Below, piece after piece: positions 32,790 to 40,780 of a stretch of DNA of 64,000 nucleotides. Source of the stretch: JAGXQV01 sp964505475 (GTDB lineage: Bacteria > Pseudomonadota > Gammaproteobacteria > Burkholderiales > Sulfuricellaceae); assembly GCA_964505475.1 (NCBI GenBank), contig CAZDIJ010000007.1, positions 8,606 to 72,605 on the forward strand, given 5' to 3'. The stretch's first letter is position 1. Each line of letters opens with the position of its first letter. A program made the translations under genes and the position numbers. Below the pieces are notes generated by a model. The model was not told the origin of the DNA, did not search any database, and worked only from the letters and a program-made list of their open reading frames with translations.

Positions 32790-33647
32790 ATGATCGACCC
32801 CACCCTCAAAGACACCCTCCGCCTGCCGACGCAGGAGGTCTATTACCGCCTCTACCGCCGCGAAGGCATGCCGCAGCGCTGCCTGCTGCTGCTCCACGGC
32901 GGCGGGGTGGCGGGGCGCCTCACCTGGGGCGGCATCCTGCCCCACCTCGCCCACTGGAACGAAATCCTCATTCCCGACCTGCGCGGCGCCGGCAAGACCC
33001 ACTACCCCGACCGCCGCGACCGCGACTTCACCGCCGAGGAGGTGGTGGGCGACCTCGCCGCGCTATTGGATCACCTCGGCTGGACCCGCTTCGACCTCGG
33101 CGGCTACTCCTTCGGCGGCCTGATCGCCATGCTGCTCAAGGCCGCCCGCCCAGCCGCGGTGGGCAACACCTTCCTGCTAGAACCGGCGCTGTTCGGCAAG
33201 ATGAGCGAGTCCGAAACCCAGGTCAGCCGCGAACTGATGCTGCACGCCGCCCAACGCCTGCGCCGCCCGGAACTGGAGCATGTCGATGCAGGACTGGAAC
33301 TGTTCCTCGACGCCGTCGCCCCCAACCGCAACCGCGGCTCAAAAAACGAGGAAATCGTCCGCGGCCGCCTGTCGCACCGACCGGCAGGATTAGCCTGCGC
33401 CATCGAATGCGTGTTCGAAGCCAGCAAACGCCTCGACCGCCGCGCCCTCGTCGCCGCCCAGGCCGACGTCGATGCCTTCATCGGCGAGCGCTCCCACCCG
33501 GAAGTCTATGAACTTTGCCGCAGCATCGCGGCTGGGCGCGACGACTGGCGTTGCCATCTCGTGCAGGGGGCGGATCATGCGTTGCCGTTTCAGAAGGCGG
33601 AGGGGATTGCGGGGGAGATGAATAAAGGCTGGCAATCAGACAGTTAA
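32790..33647 (+). CDS. Alpha/beta hydrolase
   Basis: A 285-residue alpha/beta-hydrolase-fold protein. It has an oxyanion-type strand LLLLHGGGVAGRLTWG, the nucleophile elbow GGYSFGGLIAML (GxSxG serine) and the final histidine in VQGADHALPF; an acid before it lies in the AQADVDAFIG region. The substrate is unknown; thioesterase or carboxylesterase activity fits the surrounding CoA genes. It is the last gene of the metabolic cluster, followed at once by the inverted-repeat element. Confidence 0.85.
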   Translation: MIDPTLKDTLRLPTQEVYYRLYRREGMPQRCLLLLHGGGVAGRLTWGGILPHLAHWNEILIPDLRGAGKTHYPDRRDRDFTAEEVVGDLAALLDHLGWTRFDLGGYSFGGLIAMLLKAARPAAVGNTFLLEPALFGKMSESETQVSRELMLHAAQRLRRPELEHVDAGLELFLDAVAPNRNRGSKNEEIVRGRLSHRPAGLACAIECVFEASKRLDRRALVAAQADVDAFIGERSHPEVYELCRSIAAGRDDWRCHLVQGADHALPFQKAEGIAGEMNKGWQSDS

Positions 33648-33673
33648 AGAATCATCAAAATGACATTGATAAA

Positions 33674-33846
33674 CATGCCTCTAAACTATTCTCAGCAAAC
33701 GTCCACGCCCTCCCTTGCGCGCATAGCGCGCGGGGGAGGGTTGGGGTGGGGGCGTTTGCCCGCATGGCCGCCGCCGTTTGCCCCCATCCCGGCCTTCCCC
33801 CGCGAGCAGGGGAAGGAGCGATAGCTGAGAATAGGTTAGAGGCATG
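33674..33846. mobile_element. MITE-like element, long form
   Basis: 173 bases bounded by CATGCCTCTAAACTATTCTC and its inverse (AGAATAGGTTAGAGGCAT). The flanks TTGATAAA (33666-33673) and TTGAAAAA (33847-33854) look like an 8-bp target duplication with one mismatch. The interior has two GC-rich hairpins and no open gene. The rest of the 365-base gap to the lipoprotein gene is AT-rich and probably carries that gene's promoter. Confidence 0.85.
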
Positions 33847-34012
33847 TTGAAAAAACGTATTCAAATTGAATATCAATTTTACTTCCCTACTCAATGCCCC
33901 ATATCTACACTTTGGCAAGTTGTGACGTGCAAGAGGCTAGCCTATTGAGGCCACAACCAAAATTTTACTCGTCTTTAACTGCGAGTTTTTCCGGTTTAAC
34001 AAGGGAGCCATC

Positions 34013-34603
34013 ATGAAAAAAACAACATGCCTCTGAACCATTCTCAGTCGCCACGCCTTCCCTCGCTTGCGGGGGAAGGTTGGGATGGGGGCAAACACCG
34101 GCGGTTAAGCGGGCAAACGCCCCCTCCCCAACCCTCCCCCGCACGCTACGCGCGCAAGGGAGGGCGTGCCTGCATAGGCTGAAAATAGTTCATAGGCATA
34201 AAAAACAATCGCCGCAGTTCTTTCCGTATCTATTGTACTCGTTGGCTGCGCCACTGCCTCTAAAGACATAGCGGCAAATTATGTATCGCCTATCCAATAT
34301 CAATCATATGACTGTAATCAACTTGCTAGCGAAACGCAGCGAATTCAAGTCAGGGCCAATCAACTGGCTGGTCGATTAGATGAGGCAGCATCAAATGACA
34401 AAGCCATTATGGGCGTTGGTATGATTTTATTTTGGCCTGCATTATTTGCACTTGGTGGCACGAAACAACAAGAAGCTGAATATGCTCGTCTGAAGGGCGA
34501 GTATGACTCTGTCCAACAAGCGGCAGTCTCAAAGAAATGTTCGGTTGTTGTACCAGTTCAAGCGGCTCCCACCTCCGTATCTGTACCCGTCCCAAACTCA
34601 TAA
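34013..34603 (+). pseudogene. Small lipoprotein gene disrupted by a MITE-like element
   Basis: AAGGGAGCCATC precedes ATG AAA AAA ACA, after which the 175-bp element is inserted; it introduces a stop eight codons in. Deleting the element and one 8-bp target copy restores a reading frame starting MKKTIAAVLSVSIVLVGC, a clear lipoprotein signal with lipobox LVGC. The frame continues with YDCNQLASETQRIQVRANQL, GVGMILFWPALFALGG and EYARLKGEYDSVQQAA to a stop at 34603, about 134 residues. The gene is visibly more AT-rich than its neighbours, suggesting transfer. An internal ATG at 34409 would give only a fragment without the signal. Confidence 0.85.
34026..34200. mobile_element. MITE-like element inside the lipoprotein gene
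   Basis: 175 bases from CATGCCTCTGAACCATTCTC to the inverse end GAAAATAGTTCATAGGCATA, flanked by exact 8-bp copies of AAAAACAA (34018-34025, 34201-34208). The interior has GC-rich hairpins (CCTCCCCCGCACGCTACG and similar) and no gene. Confidence 0.92.
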
Positions 34604-34696
34604 TTTTGAGAGCCATCAATTAACGGAGCATGTTCACTGTGAAGTTTTTGTGCGCTGCGCGCAGTTGTTTGAATAGCCGGGGGTAGCCCGGCGGCT

Positions 34697-34730
34697 GGTT
34701 ACCTTTCTTGTCTCGCCAAGAAAGGTAACC
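34697..34730. repeat. Perfect inverted repeat in a 516-base gene-free stretch
   Basis: GGTTACCTTTCTTG / CAAGAAAGGTAACC form an exact 14-bp stem around TCTCGC. The stretch 34604-35119 continues with GC-rich, hairpin-forming sequence (GCCGGGGGTAGCCCGGCGGC; a CCTCACCCTAACCCTCCCCT segment) typical of dispersed intergenic repeats. I see no gene in it except a possible 15-codon leader ORF at 35076-35123. Confidence 0.6.
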
Positions 34731-35119
34731 GCACCCGCAAGGAGTGTCACCGCCGGATGCTCAGTGCTGCGCACTGGTCGCGGCGAGAAAAGAAAGCGAC
34801 CCCGTTCCGCCGCCCCTTCGGGGTTCCCTGCGTTGCTCGCCAAGCCGGGCGGCTGCGCAATTGGCTACGGCATAACCTTGGCGCTGTGCGCTCAGACAGT
34901 GCTCGCCGACTTCCCCCGGCTTGTCTGTGCTACTCGGCGGCGGAAAAGGGGAGGCAGTTCAAAACCATCCTCACCCTAACCCTCCCCTCTTGTGCCCAGG
35001 CCGCTAGGCCGTCGGGTATGAAAGGGCGGGAATAGCGGGCGTGGCTGTGGGTATGGCGTGATATCCTGAACAGTCATGAATACCACTTTGGAACAACAGA
35101 TCAGCAGAGAAAGCCCCGC

Positions 35120-35692
35120 TTGAAACCCGCCCTTGCCGAAACCCTGCTCGCCATCCTGCGCGCCCACCCGGACGGTCTTGCCGAGCACGACCTGATGGGC
35201 AAGCTCGCCTGCGGCGATCCCGCCTTCGGGGCGGACGCCTACGCCGATGAGTTGTCCCTATTCCAGCGCCACTTCATCCTGTTCCATCACCTCTACCGCC
35301 TGCGGGACGAGTTGCGGAGCGCGCGGCAAGGCGATCTCGCCATCCATTGCCTGAAGATCGCGCTGCGCTCCTGCCCGGACGGCTCCGATGACTTACCCGC
35401 CGTTCACGACCCGCTGCGCGCCTATTACCTTGAACTTTCCCATCTGGAAAACACCGGCAGGCAGGAAGTCATGGACATGCTCGATGCCTTCTGGCGGCGC
35501 TTCGCCCGCCTCGGCCAGCGCGCCGAAGCCCTCGCCGCGCTAGGACTCGCCGACCCGGTGGATGCCGCCGAGATCAAGCGCCGCTACCGGGAACTGGTAA
35601 GGGAGCACCATCCCGACCGGGGCGGCGAGGTGGAAAAAATCCAGGCCATCAACGCCGCCATGGAGTGGCTGGAGGCGCGGCGGGGGCGGTAG
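35120..35692 (+). CDS. DnaJ-related protein with C-terminal J domain
   Basis: A 190-residue protein. Residues about 1-120 match the DNAJ-related N-terminal domain (LFQRHFILFHHLYRLRDEL, DPLRAYYLELSHLENT). Residues about 133-188 are a J domain with the HPD tripeptide in REHHPDRGGEVEKIQAINAA, so it should stimulate a DnaK-type ATPase. The start is TTG at 35120, overlapping the TGA of a 15-codon ORF (MNTTLEQQISRESPA) that may couple its translation. It converges on the receiver-PilB gene with 9 bases between stops. Confidence 0.85.
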   Translation: MKPALAETLLAILRAHPDGLAEHDLMGKLACGDPAFGADAYADELSLFQRHFILFHHLYRLRDELRSARQGDLAIHCLKIALRSCPDGSDDLPAVHDPLRAYYLELSHLENTGRQEVMDMLDAFWRRFARLGQRAEALAALGLADPVDAAEIKRRYRELVREHHPDRGGEVEKIQAINAAMEWLEARRGR

Positions 35693-35701
35693 CGCCCGGC
35701 G

Positions 35702-37939
35702 TCAGGACTGCGGCCCCAGCACGCGCAGCACTTCCTCCAGCGTGGTCAACCCCTGCTCCACCTTGGCGCGGGCATCCTCGAAGAGGCTGGAGACGCTAAG
35801 GCGCCGCGCCATGTTGGTGAGTTCCATGATGCTGGCGCCGCTGGCGATGAGGTGGCGCATTTCGTCGTCCGGCATCAGCACCTCGTAAATCCCGATCCGC
35901 CCGCGATAGCCGCTGCCGTGGCACTGGTGGCAACCCTTGCCGCGCCAGAACCGTCCCCCTTCGCCGGCGAACTTCTCGCCGAAGCGCGCCTTCAGTTCCG
36001 GCTTCGGCGCGTCTTCCTCGCGGCAGGCGTCGCAAATCTTGCGCACCAGGCGCTGGGCGACGATGCCTTCCAGCGCGGTCGCCACCACGAAGGGTTTGAG
36101 GCCGAGATCGAAGAGCCGCGCGATGGTCGCCACCGCTGAATTGGTATGCAGCGTCGAATACACCAGGTGGCCGGTGAGCGCGGCGTGGAAGGCGACCTCG
36201 GCGGTCTCGAAATCGCGGATTTCGCCGAGCAGGACGACATCCGGGTCTTGGCGCAGGATGGAGCGCAGCACCACCGGGAAAGTCAGGCCGATCTTTTCCT
36301 TGACCAGCACCTGCCCCGCCATGTCCATGTAGTATTCCACCGGGTCTTCGATGGTGACGTAGTTCCGGGCCGGCGTGGCATTGTGCTGCAACAAACCGTA
36401 CAGGGTGGTGGTCTTGCCGCTGCCGGTGGGGCCGGTGGCGAGGATGATGCCCTGCGGCTTGTCCACCATGTTGCGCACCTTGGCCAGGTCGTGAGCGGAA
36501 AACCCCAGCCCTTCGATGCTTTTGGTCGCCGAATTGCGGTCGAGGATGCGCATTACCACCTTTTCGCCGTTGATGGTGGGCAGGGTGGAAATGCGCAGGT
36601 CCACCACCCGCGCCGGGGTCTTGACCGTGATGCGGCCATCCTGTGGGCGGCGGCGCTCGCTGATGTCGAGTTCCGACATCACTTTCAGGCGCGACACCAG
36701 CGAAGCGTGCAACTGGTGGGGGATGTGGATTTTGTCGGTGAGCACGCCGTCGATGCGCAGGCGCACCACTACGCTCTTGGTGCGCGGGTGGATGTGGATG
36801 TCGGAAGCGCCGAGGCGGATGGCCTCGAGGATGACGGCGTTGACCAGGCGGATGGCGGGCGGCTCCTCGGTGCTGCGCAGCAGTTCTTCGAGGCTGGCGT
36901 CTTCCTCGTCGTCGATGACGATCTCGATCCCTTCGTAGGGATCGACGGTGGAAACCAGGGTTTCCAGGTCTTCAAAGGCCGTTTCATCCTCCTCGCCGTA
37001 CACCTCGGCGATCTTGGCCTTGATCGCCGCCACGCCGGCCATCACCGGCTGGACTTCCAGCCCCGAGACGAAGCGCAGGTCGTCGATCAGCCCGGCGTCC
37101 ATCGGATCGGCCATCGCCAGCAGCAGCCGCCGCCCTTCCTGCTTGAGCGGCACCACCCACTGGCGCAGGCAGAAACTGTGCGGCACCAGCGCGGCGACGG
37201 CGGGATCGACGTGAAACTCCTCCGGCGCCACTTCCTCGATGAGGAATTCCTTGCGCAAGATGCCGCGCAAGGTTTTCTCGTCCACCCAGTCGCGTTCCAG
37301 CAGCAGCTTGATAACCGGCTCCTTCTGGGTCTGTTGCAAACGGTGCAGTTCCTGCACCTGCTGGCCGTTGAGCAGGTTGCGCTTGTTGAGCATGATCGCC
37401 AACTGGCTGCGGTTGGTCACCGCCAGCTTGGACAGCGCATTGATTTCGCTTGTTTTCTTTGAGTTTTCCTTTTGCAGGGAACGGTTCCGGCGGATCAGGT
37501 CGAACTGCTCCAGCGCCAGCGCCACCGTCACGCGCAGGTCGTCGTCGTTCCACGGCTTGAGGATGAACTTGTAGACCGCCCCTTCGTTGATCGCCGCCAT
37601 CACCGCGCCGGTGTCGGCATGGCCGGTGAGCATGATGCGGATCATGTCGGGCTGGAGTTCCTTGGCCTTGCGCAGCAGTTCGCCGCCGTTCATGCCGGGC
37701 ATCATGTAGTCGGAAACGACGAGATGAAAGGTTTCCTTGCGCAACAGTTCGAGCGCGTCGTTGCCGTTGAAGGCCGGCGCGATGTCGTAGTTTTCCTGGC
37801 GGAACACCCGCTGCAACGCCTTCAGCACGTTGGGTTCGTCGTCCACCAGCAGCAGCCGGTAGCGTTCCGCCTTGGCCGGCGCTTCCGCCCCGTCGGGGGG
37901 CGGCGGCTCCCCGGTAAAAAACGATGCGTAATTGCTCAT
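35702..37939 (-). CDS. Receiver domain fused to a PilB/GspE-type secretion ATPase
   Basis: A 745-residue fusion. Residues about 25-150 are a response-regulator receiver with all phosphorylation residues (LLLVDDEPN, VVSDYMMPGMNG, MLTGH, FILKPW). A linker leads to a MshEN-type N-domain (about 180-320) and a complete T2SSE ATPase: SDIHIHPRTKSVVVRLRIDG, Walker A LATGPTGSGKTTTLYGL, Walker B LRQDPDVVLLGEIRD, His box LTGHLVYSTLHTN. The zinc tetracysteine is CDAC plus CHQCHGSGYRGR. It is therefore probably an active motor gated by phosphorylation. It is the last gene of the signalling island; ATG 37939 lies 5 bases after the kinase stop. Confidence 0.92.
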   Translation of the reverse strand: MSNYASFFTGEPPPPDGAEAPAKAERYRLLLVDDEPNVLKALQRVFRQENYDIAPAFNGNDALELLRKETFHLVVSDYMMPGMNGGELLRKAKELQPDMIRIMLTGHADTGAVMAAINEGAVYKFILKPWNDDDLRVTVALALEQFDLIRRNRSLQKENSKKTSEINALSKLAVTNRSQLAIMLNKRNLLNGQQVQELHRLQQTQKEPVIKLLLERDWVDEKTLRGILRKEFLIEEVAPEEFHVDPAVAALVPHSFCLRQWVVPLKQEGRRLLLAMADPMDAGLIDDLRFVSGLEVQPVMAGVAAIKAKIAEVYGEEDETAFEDLETLVSTVDPYEGIEIVIDDEEDASLEELLRSTEEPPAIRLVNAVILEAIRLGASDIHIHPRTKSVVVRLRIDGVLTDKIHIPHQLHASLVSRLKVMSELDISERRRPQDGRITVKTPARVVDLRISTLPTINGEKVVMRILDRNSATKSIEGLGFSAHDLAKVRNMVDKPQGIILATGPTGSGKTTTLYGLLQHNATPARNYVTIEDPVEYYMDMAGQVLVKEKIGLTFPVVLRSILRQDPDVVLLGEIRDFETAEVAFHAALTGHLVYSTLHTNSAVATIARLFDLGLKPFVVATALEGIVAQRLVRKICDACREEDAPKPELKARFGEKFAGEGGRFWRGKGCHQCHGSGYRGRIGIYEVLMPDDEMRHLIASGASIMELTNMARRLSVSSLFEDARAKVEQGLTTLEEVLRVLGPQS

Positions 37940-37944
37940 GACTC

Positions 37945-39150
37945 TCAAACCAAAGGCAAATAAACCGTAAAAAGCGACCCCTTGCCCAACTCGCTCTCGG
38001 CCTCTATCCTGCCGCCGTGCGCGCGCACGATGTCACGGCAGACGGTCAGCCCCAGGCCGGTGCCGCCGCCGACATCGCGCGTGGTGAAAAACGGATCGAA
38101 AATGCGCGGCAGCGCATCCGCCGCGATGCCGGCGCCGTCGTCGCCGATGCGGATACGGATGGCGCCGTCCGCCACGTCGCTGCGCAGGGTGATTTTTCCC
38201 CGGCCGGGAATCGCCTGGACGGCGTTCATCAGCAGATTGAGCAGCACCTGGTTGAGGTGGCCGGGCAGGCACAGCAGGCGCGGCAGGGGCGCCAGATCGA
38301 GCGCCAGCTCGATCCTGCCCTGCAAGTGCGGCGCGATGACGTTCGCGGCGGCGCGGATATTGTCGTTGAGATCGACCATCCCTTCTTCCATCCCGTCCAC
38401 GTTGGAAAACCCCTTGAGGTCGGCGACGATGCGCGCCACCCGGTCGGCGCCGGCGATGCTCTCGTCGAGCAGCGCGGAAAAATCCTCGAGCACAAAGTCC
38501 ATGTCCATTTCCCGCCACGCCGCCGCCACGCCCGCGCCATCGCCCGTGTGGATGCGCGGCGCCAGTTTTTTCAGCTTGCCGACGTATTCCCGCGCCGCGC
38601 TCAAATTGCTGCGGATGAAACTCATCGGATTGTTGATCTCGTGCGCCACACCCGCCGCCAACTGGCCGATCGAGGCCAGCTTCTCGGCCTGGTAAAGCTG
38701 GCGCTGGGCATCCTCGATGGTCTTGACCTGCTCTTGCACGCGCTGCTCCAGCTCGGCGGCCAGCGCCTTGTAGCGCGACTCGGATTCCCGCAGGGCGGCA
38801 TGCTTGGCCTGCAACGCCTGGTAATCGGCATTCACCGCCTCGGCATGCAGATCGGAAGCCATCCGGTAGCGCGCGGTGGCGCGCAGCAGCAGTTCGAGAA
38901 AAACCACGGCGGCGCGCAGCGGCTCCTCGGCGGCGGCGCTTTCGAGATAGCCCGCCTCCTCCAGTTCCAGGCGCAGCGGCAAGCGCCGCGCGCCCGCCGG
39001 AGGTTCGGCGGCGCCCAGCAGCACTTCGCCGGAAATCCCGAGCAGGCGGAAATCCGTACCCGCCAGCGCCGCCAGCACAACCTTCAGCCGCTCCGGGGAA
39101 ACCCCGCCGAGCAGCTCCGCCACCCCCCGTTCCCGGTCGAAATGTCCCAT
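37945..39150 (-). CDS. Cytoplasmic sensor histidine kinase
   Basis: A 401-residue kinase without transmembrane helices. The N-terminal ~100 residues (VVLAALAGTDFRLLGISGEV ... RYRMASDLHAEAVNADYQAL) form an unassigned sensory domain, followed by a coiled coil. The phosphoacceptor box is SIGQLAAGVAHEINNPMSFI and the ATPase domain contains NLLMNAVQAIPGRG, GDDGAGIAADALPRIFDPFF and GGTGLGLTVCRDI. Start 39150 follows the GTPase gene by one base. The adjacent receiver-PilB is the obvious candidate partner. Confidence 0.9.
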   Translation of the reverse strand: MGHFDRERGVAELLGGVSPERLKVVLAALAGTDFRLLGISGEVLLGAAEPPAGARRLPLRLELEEAGYLESAAAEEPLRAAVVFLELLLRATARYRMASDLHAEAVNADYQALQAKHAALRESESRYKALAAELEQRVQEQVKTIEDAQRQLYQAEKLASIGQLAAGVAHEINNPMSFIRSNLSAAREYVGKLKKLAPRIHTGDGAGVAAAWREMDMDFVLEDFSALLDESIAGADRVARIVADLKGFSNVDGMEEGMVDLNDNIRAAANVIAPHLQGRIELALDLAPLPRLLCLPGHLNQVLLNLLMNAVQAIPGRGKITLRSDVADGAIRIRIGDDGAGIAADALPRIFDPFFTTRDVGGGTGLGLTVCRDIVRAHGGRIEAESELGKGSLFTVYLPLV

Positions 39151-39151
39151 G

Positions 39152-39808
39152 CTATCCCTTTCCCCCGCCCAGCGCGGCGGCGATGAATTGCTCACGCCCC
39201 AGGCCATGCCTCGCCGACAACCCGAAGTTCCGCTCCAACGCCCCATACACCTGCGACAGCAGTTCGCGGAAGGTCTCCATCACCCCCGCCCCGTTCAGCG
39301 CCGAGGAAAAGCACAGCGGCCAGGGCGCCTTGCCCCAGCGCGCCAGGATTTCCTCTTCGGAGAGGATATTCGGCAAGTCGCGCTTGTTGAACTGCACCAC
39401 CAGCGGCAGGGCGTCGAAATCCAGCCCGACCCGCTTCACGTTGTCGGCCAGGTTCTGGAACGATTCGCCGTTGTTGACGCTCTGGTTTTTCTGCGAATCG
39501 GCGACGAACACCACGCCGTCGGCGCGCGACAATACCGCCTTGCGCGTGCCGTCGTGCGCCACCTGCCCCGGCACGGTAAACAGCTTGAGCTTGACCAGCA
39601 ACCCGGACGGCGCGCGAAACCCCAGCGGCAGCAGATCGAAGAACAGGGTGCGGTCGTTCTGCGTCTCCATGGTCATGATCTCGCCCTTCAACTCAGGCGC
39701 CAGCAGATCGTGGAGGCGCATCAGATTGGTGGTCTTGCCGCTCATCGCCGGACCGTAATAGACCAGCTTGACGGTGAGTTTTTGCCGCTCCTCGTCGTAT
39801 TCAGCCAT
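39152..39808 (-). CDS. MglA-like Ras-family small GTPase
   Basis: A 218-residue GTPase of the MglA/Ras-like bacterial group that sets pole identity and motility direction in Myxococcus. G1 is YYGPAMSGKTTNLMRLHDLL, switch/G3 is LFTVPGQVAHDGTR (PGQ as in MglA) and G4 is VQFNKRDLP (NKRD). The family's usual GAP partner, MglB (roadblock fold), is not encoded nearby. It lies between a receiver protein and a kinase, close to the receiver-PilB fusion, which supports a role in pilus or surface motility. The 17-residue in-frame extension upstream is not conserved. Confidence 0.9.
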   Translation of the reverse strand: MAEYDEERQKLTVKLVYYGPAMSGKTTNLMRLHDLLAPELKGEIMTMETQNDRTLFFDLLPLGFRAPSGLLVKLKLFTVPGQVAHDGTRKAVLSRADGVVFVADSQKNQSVNNGESFQNLADNVKRVGLDFDALPLVVQFNKRDLPNILSEEEILARWGKAPWPLCFSSALNGAGVMETFRELLSQVYGALERNFGLSARHGLGREQFIAAALGGGKG

Positions 39809-39810
39809 GG

Positions 39811-40389
39811 TCAGGAAGCATCCTCTTCGTCGAGCAGCACTTCGCCGTTCGGCCCCCAATTGACCTTGGTGATGCCCGGCGATTCGGCCTCCAGGCGGCG
39901 CAGCGCCATCTCCTGGCGGCTGATGACGCCGCGCTGGGCGCGCACTTCGTCCGCCAGGCGCTGGTTTTCCAGGAGCAGATGGTGATGCGCCAGCGCCTGC
40001 TCCAAGGCCGCGCGCAGTTCGGCGTCGTGCCAGGGCTTGGCGATGAAACGGTAGATGTGCGCCTGATTGATCGCGCCGAGCAGCGCGTCCAGATCGGTAT
40101 AGCCGGAAAGGATCAGGCGCGCCGCGTTGGGCTGGATGGCCTGGAAGGCATTGAGGAAATCCACGCCGTTCATTTCCGGCATGCGGTAATCGGAAATCAC
40201 CGCGTCGAAAGCGGTTTCCTCGCGCGCCCGCTTCAGCGCCTCGCGCGGCGAAGCGTAGCTTTCCACCAGCAGTTTTCCGCCGCCCGGCAAGGGCGCCGCA
40301 AACAGGCGGCGCAGGGCGCTCAAGATATTGGGTTCGTCATCGACCAGCATGATACGTTGCACAATTGTTCCCCGTGTTGATGTTGTCAT
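39811..40389 (-). CDS. Response regulator: receiver plus coiled-coil tail
   Basis: A 192-residue protein. The receiver domain (about 10-135) has IMLVDDEPNILSALRRLF, the phospho-acceptor in AVISDYRMPEMNG, LILSGYTD and RFIAKPW. The tail (HHHLLLENQRLADEVRAQRG ...) is a predicted coiled coil with an acidic end; there is no DNA-binding or enzymatic domain. It may act by protein contact, possibly on the GTPase encoded two bases downstream. Confidence 0.9.
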   Translation of the reverse strand: MTTSTRGTIVQRIMLVDDEPNILSALRRLFAAPLPGGGKLLVESYASPREALKRAREETAFDAVISDYRMPEMNGVDFLNAFQAIQPNAARLILSGYTDLDALLGAINQAHIYRFIAKPWHDAELRAALEQALAHHHLLLENQRLADEVRAQRGVISRQEMALRRLEAESPGITKVNWGPNGEVLLDEEDAS

Positions 40390-40396
40390 ATCGAAT

Positions 40397-40780
40397 TCAC
40401 CCCTCTTGGCGCGGCAGCAATTTTTCCACCCGCGCCATCAGCGCTTCCCGCTTCACCGGCTTGCAGAGAAAATCCGCCGCCCCCATTTGCAGGGCGTAGC
40501 GCTGCGATTCGCGGTCGTCCAGCGCGGTCAGCATGAGGATGGGAATGTCGCGGGTCGCGGGATTTTCCTTGAGCCTTTCCGCCACGTCGAAACCGTTCAT
40601 GTCCGGCATCATGATGTCGAGCACGATCAGGTCAGGCAGTGTCGCCGCCGCCACCCTCAATGCTTCCGCGCCGCCGCCGGCGGTGAGGACGGCATGGCCT
40701 TCGGCGCCCAGCACCGTCTCCAGCAGTTTCACGTTGCGGGCATCGTCATCGACGACCAGGATGGTTGCCGGTTTGGTCAT
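40397..40780 (-). CDS. Stand-alone receiver protein (PleD/CheY-like)
   Basis: A 127-residue single receiver domain: ILVVDDDARNVKLLETVL, phospho-acceptor in LIVLDIMMPDMNGFDVAERL, PILMLTALDD, FLCKPVKREAL. It is the PleD/hybrid-kinase receiver subtype, different from the 'KPW' receivers elsewhere in the island. It overlaps the neighbouring receiver gene by four bases (ATGA), so the two are co-translated. Confidence 0.9.
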   Translation of the reverse strand: MTKPATILVVDDDARNVKLLETVLGAEGHAVLTAGGGAEALRVAAATLPDLIVLDIMMPDMNGFDVAERLKENPATRDIPILMLTALDDRESQRYALQMGAADFLCKPVKREALMARVEKLLPRQEG

